A stretch of 64,000 bases of DNA from Ketobacter sp963922875. Its GTDB lineage: Bacteria > Pseudomonadota > Gammaproteobacteria > Pseudomonadales > Ketobacteraceae. A program made the translations under genes and the position numbers. Location of the stretch: contig CAWUJH010000002.1 in NCBI GenBank assembly GCA_963922875.1, positions 597,030 through 661,029 on the forward strand. Direction: 5' to 3'. Position 1 is the first letter of the stretch, and the number at the start of each line of letters is the position of its first letter. Positions 8,883-18,760 of this stretch are shown piece after piece. The notes beneath the pieces are model-generated. The model saw only the letters and a list, made by a program, of their open reading frames with translations, was not told the DNA's origin and did not search any database.

Positions 8883-10823
8883 CTAGGGTGTGTACCAGAT
8901 GGCTGAAGTATACGCCCGCTCCTGAATGGTTAAGCGAGCGCCTTCTGGCGCTTTTACCCCAAATCGTTTTTGGTCGTATGCCGTCCAGCGAGGGGTAGGA
9001 ATCTCAAGCACTCGTGCGTAATAAAAAGCGCGATCCTTTGGATTAAAATCCGGGTCTTTCCAGACTTTTATCAGTTCAGTCGACCCAATGGTATTGGTCC
9101 AGGTTGCATTTTCGATATCGACCGTGCTGCCTACAGGTGGAATTTTACCATCACTATTGGGTTTGCGATTATCACTCCAAACTATGTCGTAAACCTTCTC
9201 GTTTAGTTCACCTTTTTGATTTAACCATCCTTTTATTATCTGTATCCGGTCTAGGTTAGCGCCAATGGGATCACGCAAAGCAGCCACCAAGAATGTGGGG
9301 CTCATTCCCTTAGGTGCAGAATTTAAGTCACCGCCCATGGGCACACCCTTAAGATACCCGGTGTCTGCAGGGTTTCGGGTATTCGCATCGGATTCCTCAA
9401 ATTCCCAACCGCCAAAGAAGCGGACGATCATCCTGGTTCCCGTGGTTGCATAGGTTTCTTTTCGTTCCATGGCATCCCAGATTGATTCTCGCGTATTTTC
9501 TTCTGCCCATACGGCTGCATATCCAGAGGAGCCGACTTCCCAATCATAAATGGTAATGCCAGTTTTTTTGTTATTGACGAAAACGCCATTAATTCGCTCA
9601 GGGCTGGGTTCCTGTGGCGTCGTTTTACCAAAAAAATTCTCTTCTTCCAGCGCAGCCAGCCCGGTATGGGCGTCGCTGCTACCGACTAATCCAAACTTAT
9701 AGGGGTTGGTGCCGAGTTTCTCTTCGAGCTTCAAACCTGACTTGTAAGCGCTTCGAGCATACTCTCCCGCTAGCATATCTTCTTTCTTCGGGACACTGGC
9801 ATCAAGATTGCCTTTATCCCAGGTTTCAAAATCAGCGAACTCATCATTAGGTGAGAGAGTAGGGTGGGCCTCGCCATCGCCTTTGGTCTGAGTTGCTTCG
9901 TAAAGTCTTTCCCATTTTTCTCGTTGCTGTACGTAATCTTTATCGAGCCGCTTGCCAAAGCTTTTTTCAACTGGAAACATAATGCCGTTACTAAGATTGC
10001 CATTATGGGCAATGGCAAGCACTTGGCCTCCGGTTTTGTCCTCGTAGTTCTGCATCCATTTCCATAAGTCCCTTGGGTTGGCACTGCCTGCTGGAGGGTA
10101 AACCGTGAATGGTTCTACCTGCTGGGCTTTGTCGCCGCCATCACGAAAGATAACATTGCGGTGCAGGTTATTGCCTTCAACAAGAGAGGTCCATTCGTAG
10201 CCAATAAATGCGGTAAAGCGACCAGGTTCATTGTATTCTTCTGCCGCATCGATCGTATCCTGCCAGGCATTTTTGTAGGCTGCTGTGCCAGGGGCGTACA
10301 TGAGATCCTTAGGAAAGGTGCCTTGTGAAAAATTGGCGATAATTTCCAATGCAGCCTGGGCTCCATGGCCTTCCTGGATCATCTTGTACCATTTTTTACC
10401 CATTGGGTCGGCGAGAATATTAGGCTTGCCCGCAAACAAGTCGGGAAACATTCCCATGTTATCGGAATGATCGGCGACGACCAAAAAATCCAATGGCCGG
10501 GCCAGTTTGGCCGGTTGTCCAGAGGAGGCCATTACCTGCTCTCCCCGAGCAAAGCGGTAGGCGTCACGGGGTGTCAGCTTAGCGCCAAAGGCCCCCGCAT
10601 CCATCGAAAATCCTGTGTGTAAATGGGTATCACCGAATAAAGGGCGGGTGGGGAAGTTGCGGTTTACATAAGGGGAGTATGCTTTGGTCTTGTGAACCTT
10701 CTTAGCCGTTTCTGCATCAAGGCTTCCGGTATCACTTGCAGAGGCGCTGTTAAAGAATAATGTGGTTGCCCCTAGCAACACAAACAGTTTTCGCACATTT
10801 ATCATGTTTGAGCACATTGTCAT
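8883..10823 (-). CDS. DUF3604 (PHP-like) secreted protein
   Basis: A 646-residue exported protein (signal peptide to about residue 29). It begins with GDTHLHTGFSMDAG and continues with FLVVADHSDNMG, a layout like the metal-binding motifs of the PHP phosphoesterase superfamily. A further SSDAHTG motif lies near residue 385. These motifs and the length match DUF3604 proteins, common in marine bacteria and of unknown substrate. It is the last gene of the minus-strand set PpiC-HupE-DUF3604, a grouping that I recall as recurrent. Three ATG codons near the start (10823, 10817, 10805) leave the exact start open. Confidence 0.85.
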   Translation of the reverse strand: MTMCSNMINVRKLFVLLGATTLFFNSASASDTGSLDAETAKKVHKTKAYSPYVNRNFPTRPLFGDTHLHTGFSMDAGAFGAKLTPRDAYRFARGEQVMASSGQPAKLARPLDFLVVADHSDNMGMFPDLFAGKPNILADPMGKKWYKMIQEGHGAQAALEIIANFSQGTFPKDLMYAPGTAAYKNAWQDTIDAAEEYNEPGRFTAFIGYEWTSLVEGNNLHRNVIFRDGGDKAQQVEPFTVYPPAGSANPRDLWKWMQNYEDKTGGQVLAIAHNGNLSNGIMFPVEKSFGKRLDKDYVQQREKWERLYEATQTKGDGEAHPTLSPNDEFADFETWDKGNLDASVPKKEDMLAGEYARSAYKSGLKLEEKLGTNPYKFGLVGSSDAHTGLAALEEENFFGKTTPQEPSPERINGVFVNNKKTGITIYDWEVGSSGYAAVWAEENTRESIWDAMERKETYATTGTRMIVRFFGGWEFEESDANTRNPADTGYLKGVPMGGDLNSAPKGMSPTFLVAALRDPIGANLDRIQIIKGWLNQKGELNEKVYDIVWSDNRKPNSDGKIPPVGSTVDIENATWTNTIGSTELIKVWKDPDFNPKDRAFYYARVLEIPTPRWTAYDQKRFGVKAPEGARLTIQERAYTSAIWYTP

Positions 10824-10863
10824 AGGTTTGTTCTCTCAGTAAAAGTAGCAATTGTTGTCAATG

Positions 10864-11886
10864 TTAAACCCAGAAAGCAGTCGTGCGTTCTATAGTCCAA
10901 AATGCTGCAATAGAACCAACCACATAGACAGGCACTCCACGGGCCAGGAATGGCGATATTTTTAAGTAGCGCATTATTAAGCCACCCAAGAATAAAACCG
11001 TAACTATAAAAGCCAGTTGACCTAACTCAACACCGATATTGAAAAAAAGTAAGGCGGCGGGTATGTCGGTTTGCGGCAAGCCAATGCGATCCAGTGCCGC
11101 GGCAAATCCAAGACCATGTAATAATCCGAATACAAAGGCCACCAACCAGGGGCGTCGTGCGGCGATACCAGGGTTCCCCCGTTCTGAACGTAGAATCTCA
11201 CTAGCAACAAAGACGATGCTGAGTGCAATACAGGCTTCTATTGGTGGTACAGGTACCCGAATGACGGATAACGCCGCCAGGCTGAGGGTAATGCTATGGG
11301 CAATGGTAAAGGCTGTTATGGTCCATACCAGCTTACGTAGACCCGATACCAGCATCATTAAAACCAAGACAAATAACAGATGATCAATGCCAATTAAGAT
11401 GTGCTCAGAACCGAGCTTAAAATAGGTGGCTGTGGTTTGTAAGATCCCTGGTCGAGCTGGTACGACAAACGTAGGTGCCTCTGGTGTCAAGCGATTGACT
11501 GAAGTTGCTTTATCAAAATACTCGATTCTTAATAACACTTCCGAGGCAAGCCGCTCCAGGCCATCGATATGAATCGGCAAGCCTGTCAGCCCGCCACTGC
11601 GTTTAATGGTCCAACGTTCCACGTGAGCGTTACCAACGTAACCACTTATTGGCGCACTGATTTCCTCAGTGAGAGTATCAAATTTTACCTGTAGTGAAAG
11701 GCGTTGATTGATTCCTCTGGTAGGGACTTTCCAGAATACCTGAAATTGATTGGGCGCAGTTTCAGTGAGTTGAAGAAAAGAGGGGCGAATGTCATCTGCG
11801 GAGACACAAGCAGTATAGAAAGCCAACAACGCTAACGTTATGGCGTTAAGTAAACACAATCGCAACACTCTAGCTGTCGCCTTCAT
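10864..11886 (-). CDS. HupE/UreJ family membrane protein (long form)
   Basis: About 340 residues from the ATG at 11886. The N-terminal half (signal peptide, then a beta-rich extracytoplasmic domain to about 165) precedes a HupE/UreJ-type membrane domain with six or seven spans. Hallmarks are GSEHILIGIDHLLFVLVLM, TAFTIAHSITLSLA and FGLLHGLGFAAAL, with conserved His/Asp residues that suggest a metal path. HupE/UreJ proteins are linked to nickel uptake, but long forms like this sit beside DUF3604 and PpiC genes and their role is unknown. The start overlaps the foldase gene by 17 bases. A TTG start at 11910 is the alternative. Confidence 0.85.
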   Translation of the reverse strand: MKATARVLRLCLLNAITLALLAFYTACVSADDIRPSFLQLTETAPNQFQVFWKVPTRGINQRLSLQVKFDTLTEEISAPISGYVGNAHVERWTIKRSGGLTGLPIHIDGLERLASEVLLRIEYFDKATSVNRLTPEAPTFVVPARPGILQTTATYFKLGSEHILIGIDHLLFVLVLMMLVSGLRKLVWTITAFTIAHSITLSLAALSVIRVPVPPIEACIALSIVFVASEILRSERGNPGIAARRPWLVAFVFGLLHGLGFAAALDRIGLPQTDIPAALLFFNIGVELGQLAFIVTVLFLGGLIMRYLKISPFLARGVPVYVVGSIAAFWTIERTTAFWV

Positions 11887-12736
11887 TCTGATGTGGCTGC
11901 TCCAGTTCAATCACTATGGTGTAATTGGCTTTAAGCCGTTCCATTAAATCAGTTTTCATTTGTAGGTTTCTAGCGTTTCTCCATTCGCGAGTAACGGCCT
12001 CTTGTACCGATGCAAGAGTCGGTAACCTGGCAGGTTGGTAAGCTGTAAGGCGTATAATATGCAGGCCTAGTCCGGACTGCAGTGGGTCACTCCATTGATC
12101 GAGAGTAAGCTTCGCTAAACCATCGGCAAAACCCGCACCAAATAGGCTATCAATCTCGTGATCTGATGTTTCTTCAAACCGTTTAGGAATAAGACTGTTG
12201 GAACCAGTTGCTGGCGCTCCGTTTAGCAGTTGTTTTTGCACAACATCAATCTGCGCTTTCCAATGCGCTGCTGGCTGATCGGTATTGATATAAATTTGCT
12301 CAAAACTGAATCGCGCTGGCGTTTGAAATTGCCCGGGGTTTTGAACTAAATATTGCGTTAGGTCAGCCGTAGAGGGCTGTTCCAATCGGATGGCCTCCAT
12401 GGTGAGAAATTCCATTTTTTGTCGTAGCCTGCGGCGAATAACGCTGTCATTACTATCTAGTCCCATGGCGAGCGCTTGGCGATAGAGAATCTCTTCAACT
12501 ACGAAGTTATCGATAATACCTGTTAGTTCATCATAGGAAGGAGCACGACCCCAGGTGCGCTCAAAACGGGTGCGAAGTTGTTCGATTCGATCGGCGTTAA
12601 CGACAATTTCGGAGTCATCAGCCAGGGTATTAGGGTTTAGCCACAGGTATGTGACAAATAGCATGGCACCGATAACAAAAAAATGGAGAAAAGGATCTTT
12701 TAATAGCTTCACTAATTGCTTCACAGTGCTTTTCAC
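11870..12736 (-). CDS. Membrane-anchored peptidyl-prolyl isomerase (PpiC/parvulin-like)
   Basis: A 288-residue protein with one N-terminal membrane span (about 13-31) and a periplasmic part. Residues 45-110 look like the SurA-N-like helical segment (VVEEILYRQALAMGLD). Residues 145-250 form a degenerate parvulin domain (FSFEQIYIN and DPLQSGLGLHIIRLT). It is the first gene of an operon with the HupE-like and DUF3604 genes and probably helps fold its exported partners. Catalytic residues of the parvulin domain are poorly conserved, so chaperone action without isomerase activity is possible. Confidence 0.8.
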   Translation of the reverse strand: MKSTVKQLVKLLKDPFLHFFVIGAMLFVTYLWLNPNTLADDSEIVVNADRIEQLRTRFERTWGRAPSYDELTGIIDNFVVEEILYRQALAMGLDSNDSVIRRRLRQKMEFLTMEAIRLEQPSTADLTQYLVQNPGQFQTPARFSFEQIYINTDQPAAHWKAQIDVVQKQLLNGAPATGSNSLIPKRFEETSDHEIDSLFGAGFADGLAKLTLDQWSDPLQSGLGLHIIRLTAYQPARLPTLASVQEAVTREWRNARNLQMKTDLMERLKANYTIVIELEQPHQNEGDS

Positions 12737-12983
12737 TGCCTGCCATATCTGGTCAGGCCCCCATGATTAGAGTTACACAAGAGAGAGCATAAATTTTCAA
12801 CGCCAATTCGCTCCAATATAAAACCTTACTTAAACAAAGGCAATGAACAAAAAGACAATAGGGTAAACATTTTTATTTATTGGAATTAGTAGTAGCTACT
12901 ATTTTCAAACACGTATTAGAATGAACTAACCGTACAACGCAATTCATTATCTTCATTTATTTTTTTGTAATAAAGGGCATATT

Positions 12984-13607
12984 ATGAAATATACCAAGGT
13001 GGTCAAATCCTATGTGATTCTTATGTTAATGAGCAGTGCCCTGGTGGGCTGCGCTACTCAGTACGAAAGCGAGTTAGAAGCTGATGTTGATGAAGTTGTG
13101 GTAGCGCAACCGGGGGTTCCAGGTGGGGCCACAATTCAAACTACCACGCTAGTGGCTCAAGTGACGGACATTAACTACGATAAACGATCGATTACGCTTA
13201 AAGATAAAAAAGGTAACAAGCAGTCATTTATAATTGGGCCAGATGCTGTCAATTTTGATCAGATTCAAACGGGTGATCAGGTTAAAATGACACACATTGA
13301 AGAGGTGGTAGTCTATGTGAAGGATACTGGCCTTGAAACCGGTGAAGATGTCAGTGCCGCCGCAGTTGCTGCAAGGGCCTCTGAAGGTGAGAAGCCTGGT
13401 GGTGTAGTGGCGAGTACCGTTGAAGTCACGGCTGTAGTGACAGCCGTTGACTTAGAAAACCACACAGCGATTTTGCGCTATCCCGATGGCACCACCGATC
13501 TGGTGGCGGTACGTGAGGATGTGAAACTAAGTGAAGATCAAGTCGGTCGAGAAGTGGTAATGAGAATCAGCAGTGCTGTAGCCATCTCAGTAGAAAAAGT
13601 GAATTGA
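12984..13607 (+). CDS. Lipoprotein of unknown function
   Basis: A 207-residue protein with a lipoprotein signal (hydrophobic stretch ending in the lipobox ALVGC, Cys at about residue 23). After a short acidic linker there are two similar beta-rich segments: TLVAQVTDINYDKRSITLKD with GDQVKMT, and TAVVTAVDLENHTAILRYPD with REVVMRIS. This suggests an internal duplication of an OB-like or small beta-barrel unit. Position +2 after Cys is Ala, which favours sorting to the outer membrane. It is not obviously in an operon. Confidence 0.7.
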   Translation: MKYTKVVKSYVILMLMSSALVGCATQYESELEADVDEVVVAQPGVPGGATIQTTTLVAQVTDINYDKRSITLKDKKGNKQSFIIGPDAVNFDQIQTGDQVKMTHIEEVVVYVKDTGLETGEDVSAAAVAARASEGEKPGGVVASTVEVTAVVTAVDLENHTAILRYPDGTTDLVAVREDVKLSEDQVGREVVMRISSAVAISVEKVN

Positions 13608-13743
13608 TTGCTGGCTATGAGACCGGGCCAACCCGTCTTGCAGATATTTATGTGATTCAATATGCAGATTGTGGATTGATATCGCAGGCCCCATGTAATC
13701 GTTTACCTGAAAATTTAAGTCACAAAAGACAGGGAAAATTGCT

Positions 13744-14415
13744 ATGTATTCTAAGCTCACGGTTACAATACTGGTTGCTATTTTTTGTAGCATGGCAACT
13801 GCAGGTGACTTCAGTCAATCATCCAGCAGGACTGGGCAATGGGAGTTTGGACTGCTGTTTAATCAGACGGATAGTTGGGATTCATCAGGGCGAAGTGGTT
13901 CAAGCATTGATGTAGACGATGACACTGGATGGGGGTTCTCGATTGGATATAACTATAGCGAGTATTTCAATCTTGCTTTTGAGTTCGCATTAAATGAACC
14001 ATCCTATGAGGCAACAATAGTGCCGGATAATCCACCTGAGCCGGCCCAAACAATCCGACATAAACTCACCAACGCTTCCTATACATTCAATTTTTCCTAC
14101 AACTTTCTTGCAAAGGCATTGACCCCATATGTTGTTGGTGGGCTTGGGTGGAATTACCTGGATAGCAATATTTCAGATGGTGGAATTTATGCAGGTTGCT
14201 GGTGGGATCCCTGGTGGGGCTACATTTGCACCGAGTATTATTCCACATATTCTGATACCGCTTTTAGCTATAGTGTGGGAGGAGGGTTACGCTGGGAAGC
14301 AACTAGTAACTTCGTGATGAAAGTTAGTATCAACCAACGTTGGATAGATTTGGACTCTGTTGGAGATACCCCTGAGATGAAGTTTGGCAAGGTCGACTTG
14401 ATTTGGACAATGTAA
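13744..14415 (+). CDS. Outer-membrane beta-barrel (OmpW-like)
   Basis: A 223-residue protein with a signal peptide (cleavage after about SMATAG, residue 20) and eight or so amphipathic strands. WEFGLLFNQTDSW, GWGFSIGYNYSEYFNLAFEFALN and LTPYVVGGLGWNYLD are typical of the OmpW/small porin-like family. A Trp-rich loop (GCWWDPWWGYIC) with two cysteines is unusual and may form a disulphide-closed extracellular loop. Strands continue to the C-terminus (KVDLIWTM). Function beyond an outer-membrane barrel is unknown. Confidence 0.7.
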   Translation: MYSKLTVTILVAIFCSMATAGDFSQSSSRTGQWEFGLLFNQTDSWDSSGRSGSSIDVDDDTGWGFSIGYNYSEYFNLAFEFALNEPSYEATIVPDNPPEPAQTIRHKLTNASYTFNFSYNFLAKALTPYVVGGLGWNYLDSNISDGGIYAGCWWDPWWGYICTEYYSTYSDTAFSYSVGGGLRWEATSNFVMKVSINQRWIDLDSVGDTPEMKFGKVDLIWTM

Positions 14416-14733
14416 TAATAAGCAGAAGGGTGTTTATGGGAATCACAGGAAACCATGCGCGAAATAGATGAAGCTGTGTGTCGCCAACATGCTAATGAGC
14501 GTTCTATATAAGACAGCCATTGATGTCACAGTTTGGTGTTATCTGATTCAATGCTGGGGCAGCATTGAAGTCCTCGCCCACGGCGCCACCTGCCGCCACA
14601 ACATCAAATTGTCGGTAAAAGAATACTCCGATTTGACCCAGGAATCGCTCAGTAGCAAGGACATCAAGCTCATCTGAAAAGAGTATGGACCTGACTATTC
14701 TTCTTCCTGCTTACCGATTGCCTCAAATTTTAT
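14416..14733. other. Gap without a supported gene
   Basis: Both strands show an open frame of some 55-70 codons across the middle of this gap. The minus-strand one, read leftward from about 14660 to 14500, has a protein-like composition but no start signal or family that I recognise. It may be a remnant. No promoter or terminator stands out. Confidence 0.35.
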
Positions 14734-15708
14734 TTACTTTCCCATCACAGAGATAATCAGCCAGGTATTGTACGCAGCAAAGGCTATTAATAAGAGACTG
14801 CCTTCAATCCGGTTGATCCGCCCTTCACCACGAAACCCGTAAGTCATAATGAATAGCCCGATCGTCATCGCAATCATAACCGACCAATCCCTTGTCAGCA
14901 CTTCAGGTGCGATATGAGGCATCGGGGTAATCAGACCCGCAATGCCAATGACGGCCAGGATATTGAACATATTAGAACCAACCACATTGCCGATGGCAAT
15001 GTCATGCTCACCCTTGCGGGCGGCAATTACCGATGCCGCCAATTCCGGTAGCGAAGTGCCTAGCGCGACAATCGTTAGACCAATGATCAAGTCACTAATG
15101 CCCAGTGTCTGAGCGACGGTTACCGCACCCCACACAAGAATACGGGAGCTGGCAATTAATAGCACCAGTCCAACTACTAACCAGAAGATGGCCCGGTTCA
15201 GTGGCATAGGGTGTGCAGCCAGCGCCCGCTCTGTATCGGATTCAAGCGCATCGCCACGTTCGCGTAATCCGGTAAAAATGGTCCAGCCCACCAAACAAAA
15301 GAAACCTACCAGAAGTGCCAATGCCTCGAGGCGGCTTAGTGCGAGGTTCCAGAACAACAGTCCGGCGAAGAGTCCGATTAAGAGCAACAATGGCAACTCT
15401 CGACGAATGATTTTTGAGTGAACCGCGATAGGCGCTACCAACGCGGTGATGCCGAGGATGAGCCCGATATTAACGATATTGGATCCGAGTGCGTTACCTA
15501 GTGCCAGATCCGGATTATTATCCAGTGCCGCCATGGCGGAAACCACCATTTCAGGTGCCGATGTACCAAACCCAACAATTACCATACCGATGAGAAGTGA
15601 AGGCATACCCGCGTGTTTGGCCGTTGCCGCCGCACCATCCACAAAACGGTCAGCGCTCCATACCAGTAAAACAAAGCCTCCCAGAATAGCCAGCAATGCC
15701 AATGCCAT
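14734..15708 (-). CDS. Calcium/sodium antiporter (YrbG/CaCA family)
   Basis: A 324-residue inner-membrane protein with ten or eleven spans. It has the two inverted alpha-repeat signatures of the CaCA exchangers: GFGTSAPEMVVS with GNALGSNIVNIGLILG in the first half, and ALGTSLPELAAS with GNVVGSNMFNILAVIG in the second. The acidic residue within each GTS(A/L)PE motif is the ion-binding residue of the family. The length is normal for YrbG. It stands alone on the minus strand, 210 bases from the divergent P-type ATPase, another cation transporter. Confidence 0.92.
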   Translation of the reverse strand: MALALLAILGGFVLLVWSADRFVDGAAATAKHAGMPSLLIGMVIVGFGTSAPEMVVSAMAALDNNPDLALGNALGSNIVNIGLILGITALVAPIAVHSKIIRRELPLLLLIGLFAGLLFWNLALSRLEALALLVGFFCLVGWTIFTGLRERGDALESDTERALAAHPMPLNRAIFWLVVGLVLLIASSRILVWGAVTVAQTLGISDLIIGLTIVALGTSLPELAASVIAARKGEHDIAIGNVVGSNMFNILAVIGIAGLITPMPHIAPEVLTRDWSVMIAMTIGLFIMTYGFRGEGRINRIEGSLLLIAFAAYNTWLIISVMGK

Positions 15709-15918
15709 AGAAACCCCTTAGTTTATTTATCCCTTCTGTTCATCGTAAAGTTCACAACGTAACATAGCTCAGATTTTCAGGATAGAGGATCCCCCAGGTT
15801 GACCCGGTGACCTGCATCGTTGTGTACAAGGTGCAACCAAACAGGCGGTTTGGTTAAAATAAAGCTAAATTACGAAATACAGCATTTTATGATGTAGTAC
15901 TACGGCGGAGAGGAGATC

Positions 15919-18636
15919 ATGGAGAAAACAAACAGCAGTGCAGAGGTCAACTGGTACAGCATCTCTGCTGAGGATGCGCTTCAAGGCCAAAATTCAACCA
16001 GCAATGGCTTGACTCAAGCCGAAGCCGATATGCGTTTTTCAAAACTAGGACCGAATCGCTTGCCACAGAAAGCCGGACGTTCTTCTTTTAAACGCTTTAT
16101 TTTGCATTTTCACAATGTGCTTATATACGTGCTTATCGGTTCTGCTGCCATTACAGCGCTACTTGCTCATTGGATTGATACGGGTGTTATTATGGCCGTC
16201 GTCATTGTTAACGCCATTATCGGTTTTATTCAGGAGGGAAAAGCGGAACAAGCAATGGACGCCATCCGCCATATGCTTGCCCCGCGCGCCAACGTGGTTC
16301 GTAACGGAAATCGCGTTACTATCGACGGTGAACTGTTGGTACCCGGAGACATCGTATTGCTTGAGGCTGGCGATAAAGTACCGGCTGATCTTCGGTTGCT
16401 TACCTCGCATGGATTATCCGCGCAAGAAGCGATCTTAACGGGTGAATCTGTACCCGTGAACAAACACACTCACGCTGTTGCCGAGAATGCTTCATTAGGT
16501 GACCGATCGTGCATGGCCTATTCCGGCACTCTCATTACCGCAGGACAAGGTAAAGGGGTAGTGGTAGCGACCGGATCAAACACCGAGATCGGCCGTATCA
16601 GTGGCCTGCTTTCACACATTGAATCACTAACTACACCGTTGGTCGCACAAATGAGCGTGTTTGCCAATTGGCTGACGGTATTGATTCTCGTCATCGCAGC
16701 AGTGTTGTTAGCCTTCGGTTATTTTGTTGCGCATTACGAGTTTAAAGAGATGTTCATGGCAGTGGTGGGGCTGTCAGTAGCCGCTATACCGGAGGGCTTA
16801 CCTGCAGTTCTCACCATTACACTGGCCATTGGTGTACAGGCGATGGGGCGACGCAATGCAATTGTCCGCCGATTACCAGCGATTGAAACAATAGGTGCGG
16901 TATCTGTGATATGTACCGATAAAACAGGAACGCTCACTCACAATGAAATGATGGTTGCTTCGGCGTTTACCCACCGACACCTTTTTACCTTGGAAGGCAG
17001 CGGTTATGAACCTAAGGGCGCACTTAAGCTAGAAGAAGCGGCTGTATCTCCGGCCGAACATGCTGTTCTCGAGGAAATTGCCCGAGCCGCAACACTCTGC
17101 AATGATGCGGCTTTACGTGAGCATAATGGGGTGTGGGTGGTGGAAGGCGATCCGATGGAGGGGGCGTTACTCAGTTTCGCCAATAAAATGGATGTAAACC
17201 CTAAAATCGAGCAAGCCAATTGGACCCGCACCGATGCCATTCCCTTTGATGCCAAACATCGCTTTATGGCAACGCTCGATCATGATCATGAGCAACATGC
17301 CTTTATCTTTGTGAAGGGCGCACCGGAGCGTATGCTTGAAATGTGCGCCAACCAGCGCGGTGCTAATGGTACGACCGAACCGCTCGATACCGCTTATTGG
17401 AGTCGGCGAATAGATTCCATTGCCGCGCAAGGTCAACGTGTGCTGGCTTTTGCCGTGAAATCCGTTAAACCTCAGCACAGTATTTTGGAGTTCGAAGATG
17501 TAACGAGCTCATTAACACTACTCGGCATGGTGGGGATGATAGATCCTCCGCGTGCAGAGGCGGTCACTGCTGTGGCTGAATGTCATGCTGCTGGTATTCA
17601 AGTAAAAATGATAACGGGTGACCACAGCCAAACTGCGGCTGCTATTGGTAAGCAGATTGGCCTCCATCATGCCGACAAAGTACTCACCGGCAGGGAGCTC
17701 GATGAGCTGGATGACACTGCACTGCGTCACGCGGTACTTGAGCACGATGTATTTGCGCGTACCAGTCCAGAACACAAACTGCGGCTGGTCATGGCCTTAC
17801 AATCCCATGGTATGGTTGTGGCCATGACCGGAGATGGTGTTAACGATGCGCCCGCATTAAAGCGGGCGGATGCTGGCATCGCCATGGGAAAGAAAGGTAG
17901 CGAAGCAGCCAAAGAGGCCGCAGAGCTGGTACTCGCCGATGATAATTTTGCTTCCATTGTAGCCGCTGTGCGCGAAGGCCGTACTGTGTATGACAACCTT
18001 AAAAAGGTGATCAGTTGGACGCTACCAACTAATGCGGGTGAAGCAATGACGATTATATTTGCATTGCTAATGGGGTTGACGTTACCCATTACCCCAGCTC
18101 AAATTCTATGGGTCAATCTCATTACCGCCGTTACACTTGCTATTGCGCTGGCGTTTGAGCCCACCGAAAAAAACACCATGCGCCGACCACCGCGCCTTCG
18201 TCAAGAGCCACTTTTAAATGGCGAATTAGTCTGGCACATCGTGTTGGTATCGATACTGTTTCTTTGTGGTGTGTTTGGCATTTACCAATACGCAATAGAC
18301 CGAGGTTACTCAGTGGAATTGGCTCGAACAATTGCGTTGAATACATTGGTTGTCATGGAAATTTTCCATCTTTTTTTCATTCGAAACATATACAGTACAT
18401 CACTAACCTGGCAGGCAGTGCGTGGAACTAAAGTCGTATGGACTGTTGTTATCATCATAACCATTGCGCAATTCGCTATTACTTATCTTCCTCCCCTGCA
18501 AGCGGTATTCGAAACAGAATCCATTCTATTCCTGGACGGTTTGTTGATTGTAGGCGTGGGTGTCGTGTTGTTTATCATTATCGAACTTGAAAAGCAGATG
18601 CGACTTGTATTTCGACGAATGAAGCAAACCGAATAA
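15919..18636 (+). CDS. Cation-transporting P-type ATPase (type II, Ca2+-like)
   Basis: A 905-residue P-type ATPase. It has an N-terminal cation ATPase domain, an actuator motif (LTGESVPVNK), the type II ion-binding motif PEGLP at about residue 291 in M4, and phosphorylation site D334 in CTDKTGTLT. It also has the nucleotide-domain KGAPERML, the hinge MTGDGVNDAPALKRADAGIAMG, and a C-terminal six-helix cation ATPase domain with ILWVNLITAVTLAIALAFEP. The absence of Cys-Pro motifs excludes the heavy-metal P1B type. PEGLP and general size match the SERCA/PMR1-like bacterial group, so calcium (or manganese) export is likely, but substrate is not proven by sequence. A GGAGAGGAG ribosome-binding region precedes the ATG. 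Confidence 0.92.
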   Translation: MEKTNSSAEVNWYSISAEDALQGQNSTSNGLTQAEADMRFSKLGPNRLPQKAGRSSFKRFILHFHNVLIYVLIGSAAITALLAHWIDTGVIMAVVIVNAIIGFIQEGKAEQAMDAIRHMLAPRANVVRNGNRVTIDGELLVPGDIVLLEAGDKVPADLRLLTSHGLSAQEAILTGESVPVNKHTHAVAENASLGDRSCMAYSGTLITAGQGKGVVVATGSNTEIGRISGLLSHIESLTTPLVAQMSVFANWLTVLILVIAAVLLAFGYFVAHYEFKEMFMAVVGLSVAAIPEGLPAVLTITLAIGVQAMGRRNAIVRRLPAIETIGAVSVICTDKTGTLTHNEMMVASAFTHRHLFTLEGSGYEPKGALKLEEAAVSPAEHAVLEEIARAATLCNDAALREHNGVWVVEGDPMEGALLSFANKMDVNPKIEQANWTRTDAIPFDAKHRFMATLDHDHEQHAFIFVKGAPERMLEMCANQRGANGTTEPLDTAYWSRRIDSIAAQGQRVLAFAVKSVKPQHSILEFEDVTSSLTLLGMVGMIDPPRAEAVTAVAECHAAGIQVKMITGDHSQTAAAIGKQIGLHHADKVLTGRELDELDDTALRHAVLEHDVFARTSPEHKLRLVMALQSHGMVVAMTGDGVNDAPALKRADAGIAMGKKGSEAAKEAAELVLADDNFASIVAAVREGRTVYDNLKKVISWTLPTNAGEAMTIIFALLMGLTLPITPAQILWVNLITAVTLAIALAFEPTEKNTMRRPPRLRQEPLLNGELVWHIVLVSILFLCGVFGIYQYAIDRGYSVELARTIALNTLVVMEIFHLFFIRNIYSTSLTWQAVRGTKVVWTVVIIITIAQFAITYLPPLQAVFETESILFLDGLLIVGVGVVLFIIIELEKQMRLVFRRMKQTE

Positions 18637-18717
18637 CGTGCTGCCCTTATCGGCACTCTTAGCGATTGCTTTTAGCAATTCAAAGCAATTAAAACGTTAA
18701 TTCGATGAACTTAAGAT

Positions 18718-18751
18718 CAGAGAATCCCAAGGTTAGACTTCGGATTCTCTG
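18718..18751. terminator. Hairpin between convergent genes
   Basis: CAGAGAATCC at 18718-18727 pairs perfectly with 18742-18751 around a 14-base loop. It lies between the 3' ends of the plus-strand P-type ATPase and the minus-strand secreted protein, where a bidirectional terminator is expected. No strong T-run follows. A smaller stem, ATTGC/GCAAT, is at about 18665-18679. Confidence 0.5.
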
Positions 18752-18760
18752 GTCATTGAA